NCBI RefSeq assembly: GCF_024519285.1
Contig: NZ_JAMZCY010000006.1
Coordinates: 62,001-126,000, forward strand
DNA: 64,000 bases
Reading direction: 5' to 3'
DNA from: Cohnella sp. WQ 127256
Lineage (GTDB): Bacteria > Bacillota > Bacilli > Paenibacillales > Paenibacillaceae
This document shows, piece after piece, positions 61,103 through 64,000 of this stretch. The position numbers and the translations under genes were made by a program. Each line of letters opens with the position of its first letter. Within the stretch, counting starts at the first letter, position 1. Below the pieces are notes generated by a model. The model worked only from the letters and a program-made list of their open reading frames with translations. It was not told the origin of the DNA and made no database searches.

Positions 61103-61435
61103 TCCAATTCGATAGATAGTCAAAGAGAATCCGATCGCTACGGGTCACGAAGAGAAGGAGTAAACAACGTAGCAGTATGTAATCCGAAGTACAACGCTCA
61201 TATGGCGATGTACTTCTTTGCGTTGTGCTTGTTTCTTGGCAAATGATAAAGGAACACAAGACCCTGCTTAAAACCGTCCCCGAAATATTACCGTCAGCAT
61301 AGGTTCTGAGTCAACACGGGGTCAACACTCCGCTCCTGAAAATACTTACGCGAAGCATTGAATCGAGCATGTGCTCGTATGCCTGTGCACACTAAGAGCC
61401 GGTATGCCCCTCTTTCGAGGTGCTACCGGCCAATT
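61103..61435 (+). repeat. Rhodanese-tail repeat, copy F (diverged)
   Basis: Begins right after the stalk-protein stop. A frame reads NPIATGHEEKE then stop (61130-61165), matching rhodanese tail NPIAVGDEEK. First hairpin GAAGTACA (61186)/TGTACTTC (61209), boxes GTCAAC 61310 and 61321, CTCCTGAAAATACTTACGCG, GTGCTCGTATGCC, and second hairpin GCCGGTA/TACCGGC (near 61398-61431). The terminal box cluster is missing. Confidence 0.75.
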
Positions 61436-61618
61436 TTGCGTATGACTAATTCATTTCTCGCCCCCCCAAGTCTGATTTATGTCTTAGCCAGAAAACCTAA
61501 TTTTAGTATCAGCATTAATAACGACAAAAATATATCTATTAACATCATAAATTTATTGTAAAACGATATATATATATGTTAAGATGAAGCTAATTCATTA
61601 CAAGTGAGGGGCTTTCTT

Positions 61619-62101
61619 ATGAAACGAGGAACAACATTCTTTTTGAAAGCAGTTATCATGCTGATTGGAATTGCAGTTCTTGCTGTGTGCATCTTTTTGG
61701 TGCCTGAGATCGCGAATTACGCAGCGGAATTGTATCCGGATAGAACGTATTTGAAATCTCTCCTGTACATCGATTTGTATGCATCGGCGGTTCCTTTTTA
61801 CGTCGCTCTGTATCAAGCGCTTCAACTTTTAAGCTACATCGACAAGAACAAAGCGTTCTCGGAATTATCCGTGTGGGCTTTAAAGAATATCAAAAACTGC
61901 GCGATCGCAATCAGCGTTTTGTATGCGTTAGGCATGCCGCTCTTCTATTTCGTGGCGGACAAAGACGATGCCCCGGGGATCATTGTAATCGGAATGGTTA
62001 TCATATTTGCCTCCTTGGTCATTGCCGTGTTTGCCGCCGTTCTTCAGATGCTTCTAAAAGAGGCTATTGATATCAAATCAGAAAATGACTTAACGGTCTG
62101 A
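61619..62101 (+). CDS. DUF2975 membrane protein
   Basis: About 160 residues, four membrane helices (FFLKAVIMLIGIAVLAVCIF; FYVALYQALQLLSYID; NCAIAISVLYALGMPLFYFV; GMVIIFASLVIAVFAAVLQM) and the DUF2975 end LLKEAIDIKSENDLTV. ATG at 61619 is seven bases from GAGGGG. In Bacillota it is usually encoded with a small XRE regulator, as here. Function unknown. Confidence 0.88.
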   Translation: MKRGTTFFLKAVIMLIGIAVLAVCIFLVPEIANYAAELYPDRTYLKSLLYIDLYASAVPFYVALYQALQLLSYIDKNKAFSELSVWALKNIKNCAIAISVLYALGMPLFYFVADKDDAPGIIVIGMVIIFASLVIAVFAAVLQMLLKEAIDIKSENDLTV

Positions 62102-62111
62102 GGTGAATAGT

Positions 62112-62330
62112 ATGGCGATCATAATCAATATTGATGTGATGTTGGCTAAACGGAAGATGAGCGTAACGGAACTTTCGGAGCGGGTCGGAATTACGATGGC
62201 CAACCTTTCCATATTGAAAAACGGAAAGGCAAAAGCGGTTCGATTATCTACTTTAGAGGCGATATGCAAGCATTTGGAATGTCAGCCGGGAGATATTTTG
62301 GAATATAAAAGCGACGAAACCCAAGCCTAG
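62112..62330 (+). CDS. Small XRE/Cro-C1-like regulator (YozG-type)
   Basis: 72 residues. The helix-turn-helix covers nearly all of it: VMLAKRKMSVTELSERVGIT, then MANLSILKNGKAKAVRLSTL and ICKHLECQPGDILEY. ATG at 62112 follows AGGTGA by six bases. It lies 10 bases after the DUF2975 stop; such pairs are thought to regulate themselves. Confidence 0.92.
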   Translation: MAIIINIDVMLAKRKMSVTELSERVGITMANLSILKNGKAKAVRLSTLEAICKHLECQPGDILEYKSDETQA

Positions 62331-62343
62331 GGGAGGCATAACG

Positions 62344-63588
62344 ATGGACAATAACAATCTCATTACAGAGAACATGGATAATCCCCATGAGCTGGAGAGA
62401 ATGTTTAGAAATGAACCCGAAGTGTTCAAAAAATCATTCTCCTACGCATGGGAACAAAACCCCGATTCGCAGATTCTTGCTGTTTGGCAGGAAAGACTGC
62501 ATTTCAAGCAGACGGAAAATACGGAAAAGAGTTCTTCGCTCTGGAGAAACTTCTTATTCATGGGCATTTTAGCAATCCTGGCCGGGATTAGCACGAGGCT
62601 CCTTTTTCATTTTACCGAACAGGAAGTAATCGCTCCTATTAACCTTGTTTTTGGCATTCTTCCCTTTATGGCTATTTATTTTGTATACAATAACCCCTCC
62701 AATAGAAACGTGATTTACACCCTCTCATCGTTATTCCTGATCTCCGGAGTTTATCTGAATGTGCTTCCGCTAGAGAATAAAGACAGTATGATCATGGCCT
62801 ATCTTCACCTTCCCATTTTCTTATGGGTAGTCATGGGTCTAGCATTTACTGGGAATCAATACAGCAGAAGTGGCGCAAGATTAGCCTATCTTAAGTTTAA
62901 CGGGGAATTTATCATCCTTTACGCCTGCATGGCCATAAGCGGAATGGTGCTAACCTTAATAACCATGCAGTTATTCAGATTCATCGGTACGGACATAACG
63001 GAATTCTATTTTAGAAACGTCGTATTATTCGGTGCTGCCGCTCTGTCAATCGTAGCTGCATATCTGGTGACAAGGGACATTAAGCTCGCTAAAAATATAG
63101 CCCCATATATCGCGAGAATTTTCAGTCCGCTTGTTCTGGCAACCTTGTTGGTCTACTTTATAGCCGTAATTTGGATCGGCAAAAATCCATTCTTGGATCG
63201 CGATTTCCTATTGGTTTTCAACGGAGTGCTCCTTAGTGTATTGGCCGTCACCATCTTCTCCATTACCGAACGAGGTACAGACGAGAAAATGAACGTTTCC
63301 GATTATATCAATTTTGCCCTCATCGCCCTTGCTCTTATCATTGACGGTATAGCTTTATCGGCCATCGTGTTCAGGCTTTCTTCTTATGGGATTACGCCCA
63401 ACAGACTTGCTGTCTTAGGTGTGAACCTACTGATCTTTGCCAATCTCCTTTGGATTAACCTTTCCTATGTGCGTTTTCTAGGAAACAAAACCGGACCGTT
63501 AGCCATTCAAGATGCCGTTACGAAGTTTTTGCCGATCTACGGACTGTGGGCTGCTTTCGTTACCTTTATATTTCCTTTGTTTTTTTAA
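62344..63588 (+). CDS. Polytopic membrane protein, DUF4153-like
   Basis: 414 residues. About 65 cytoplasmic residues (NPHELERMFRNEPEVFKKSF) precede roughly 11 helices spanning residues 70-414, with short polar loops such as ERGTDEKMNVSDYIN. Resembles DUF4153 proteins found with DUF2975 and XRE genes. GGGGAGG precedes ATG. The final codons' DNA (63510-63544) is partly duplicated 325 bases downstream. Confidence 0.8.
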   Translation: MDNNNLITENMDNPHELERMFRNEPEVFKKSFSYAWEQNPDSQILAVWQERLHFKQTENTEKSSSLWRNFLFMGILAILAGISTRLLFHFTEQEVIAPINLVFGILPFMAIYFVYNNPSNRNVIYTLSSLFLISGVYLNVLPLENKDSMIMAYLHLPIFLWVVMGLAFTGNQYSRSGARLAYLKFNGEFIILYACMAISGMVLTLITMQLFRFIGTDITEFYFRNVVLFGAAALSIVAAYLVTRDIKLAKNIAPYIARIFSPLVLATLLVYFIAVIWIGKNPFLDRDFLLVFNGVLLSVLAVTIFSITERGTDEKMNVSDYINFALIALALIIDGIALSAIVFRLSSYGITPNRLAVLGVNLLIFANLLWINLSYVRFLGNKTGPLAIQDAVTKFLPIYGLWAAFVTFIFPLFF

Positions 63589-63800
63589 TAGAAAGACTCT
63601 CGGGACCGGCAATAGAGACGTGGCATGGGATTGTAACGGGGTAGGATAGGGTCTAGGATGGAATAAATGAGACTCGATTAGCGTGGTTAAGAGCTAATGC
63701 GGGTTTTCTTTTTGTTGTGGACTCATAGGGAGAGTCTGGTTATGACGATGATTATGAACTTGCTTCATGCGAAGAATATCAAATATCAGAATGTGATACA

Positions 63801-63831
63801 GGAGACCTTTAGTCATAGGGTCTCCTTTTTT
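63801..63831 (+). terminator. Terminator downstream of DUF4153-like gene
   Basis: GGAGACC (63801-63807) and GGTCTCC (63819-63825), then six T. Confidence 0.75.
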
Positions 63832-63834
63832 ATA

Positions 63835-63869
63835 AGATGCCGTTACGAAGGTTTTGCCTCTCTACGGAC
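63835..63869 (+). repeat. Duplicate of 3' end of DUF4153-like gene
   Basis: A 35-base stretch matches 63510-63544 (inside the preceding gene, codons for DAVTKFLPIYG) at about 32 of 35 positions, same strand. It includes AGATGCCGTTACGAAG exactly. It lies just after a terminator. Confidence 0.7.
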
Positions 63870-63969
63870 AAAATCCATTAAGTTTTCATTAAGATTTCTC
63901 GATTAATAATGATGTTAGGATGAGAGTTGGACTTTAATTAATTTGGACGACAAAAAAAGGAGACTCCCA

Positions 63970-64000
63970 ATGTTATTTACTATTAATCGTACAAAATGGT
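63970..64000 (+). CDS. Start of a gene cut by the right window edge
   Basis: ATG at 63970 with AAAGGAG nine bases upstream; ten codons visible (MLFTINRTKW). Too short to classify. No stop in frame before the edge. Confidence 0.55.
   Translation, partial: MLFTINRTKW

Noticed and set aside
61358-61561. Plus-strand 67-codon frame after repeat F
   Set aside because: It lies across the repeat's second hairpin and an AT-rich intergenic region; no ribosome site.

Overview
The window looks like a chromosomal segment from a Paenibacillus- or Cohnella-type member of the Bacillota. This is inferred from strong AGGAGG-type ribosome sites, frequent TTG/GTG starts, a T-box leader, ZTP and manganese riboswitches, Bacillus-type Fur boxes and Paenibacillaceae-style ABC sugar operons. 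No rRNA, tRNA, CRISPR array or intact transposase was seen. The first gene is cut by the left edge and a new gene starts at the right edge.

Layout. 0-5.7 kb: a nucleobase permease and amidohydrolase pair, two small proteins, a broken 5'-nucleotidase and two membrane proteins. 5.8-8.6 kb: a NarL-type two-component system, a small metallopeptidase and a VOC protein. 8.6-16.5 kb: an iron/siderophore island with four Fur-like boxes, one a perfect 19-bp consensus; it holds two FecCD permeases, an ABC half-transporter, a binding lipoprotein, an AraC regulator fused to a second binding domain, and a ferredoxin-NADP-reductase-like flavoprotein. 16.7-20.7 kb: a ZTP riboswitch with folD, and a T-box with thrS. 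20.7-24.3 kb: a polar amino acid ABC transporter with a binding-protein/permease fusion, and a TerC protein behind a manganese riboswitch. 24.5-34.4 kb: an amino-sugar locus (RpiR regulator, ROK kinase, DUF4127, NanE, sugar ABC transporter, two Gfo/Idh/MocA-type proteins). 34.5-43.4 kb: a YcaQ-like protein, methylglyoxal synthase, an APH-GNAT fusion, an S66 peptidase, an ABC-F protein and an rRNA methyltransferase. 43.5-49.6 kb: a sulfur-scavenging operon (aldo/keto reductase, flavin monooxygenase, SsuABC-like transporter, rhodanese).

The most unusual part is 49.5-61.4 kb. The last codons and the downstream flank of the rhodanese gene recur as a roughly 270-340 bp repeat. Recognisable long copies lie at about 49.49, 52.03, 54.33, 56.64 and 61.10 kb, with a short fragment at 59.97 kb. 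The copies share one orientation and mostly follow short groups of accessory genes: two paralogous membrane-anchored serine hydrolases, MarR/SDR, a SpoIIAA-like protein, DapA/LysR, a GyrI-like protein, DUF1801 and a stalk-domain protein. The repeats contain GTCAAC boxes phased at 11 bp and hairpins whose stems differ between copies but stay paired. The arrangement resembles a cassette array or repeated integration at a gene 3' end. No recombinase is present in the window, so mechanism is inference.

The right end holds a DUF2975 / XRE / DUF4153-like membrane cluster. A 35-bp piece of the 3' end of its last gene is duplicated about 325 bp downstream.
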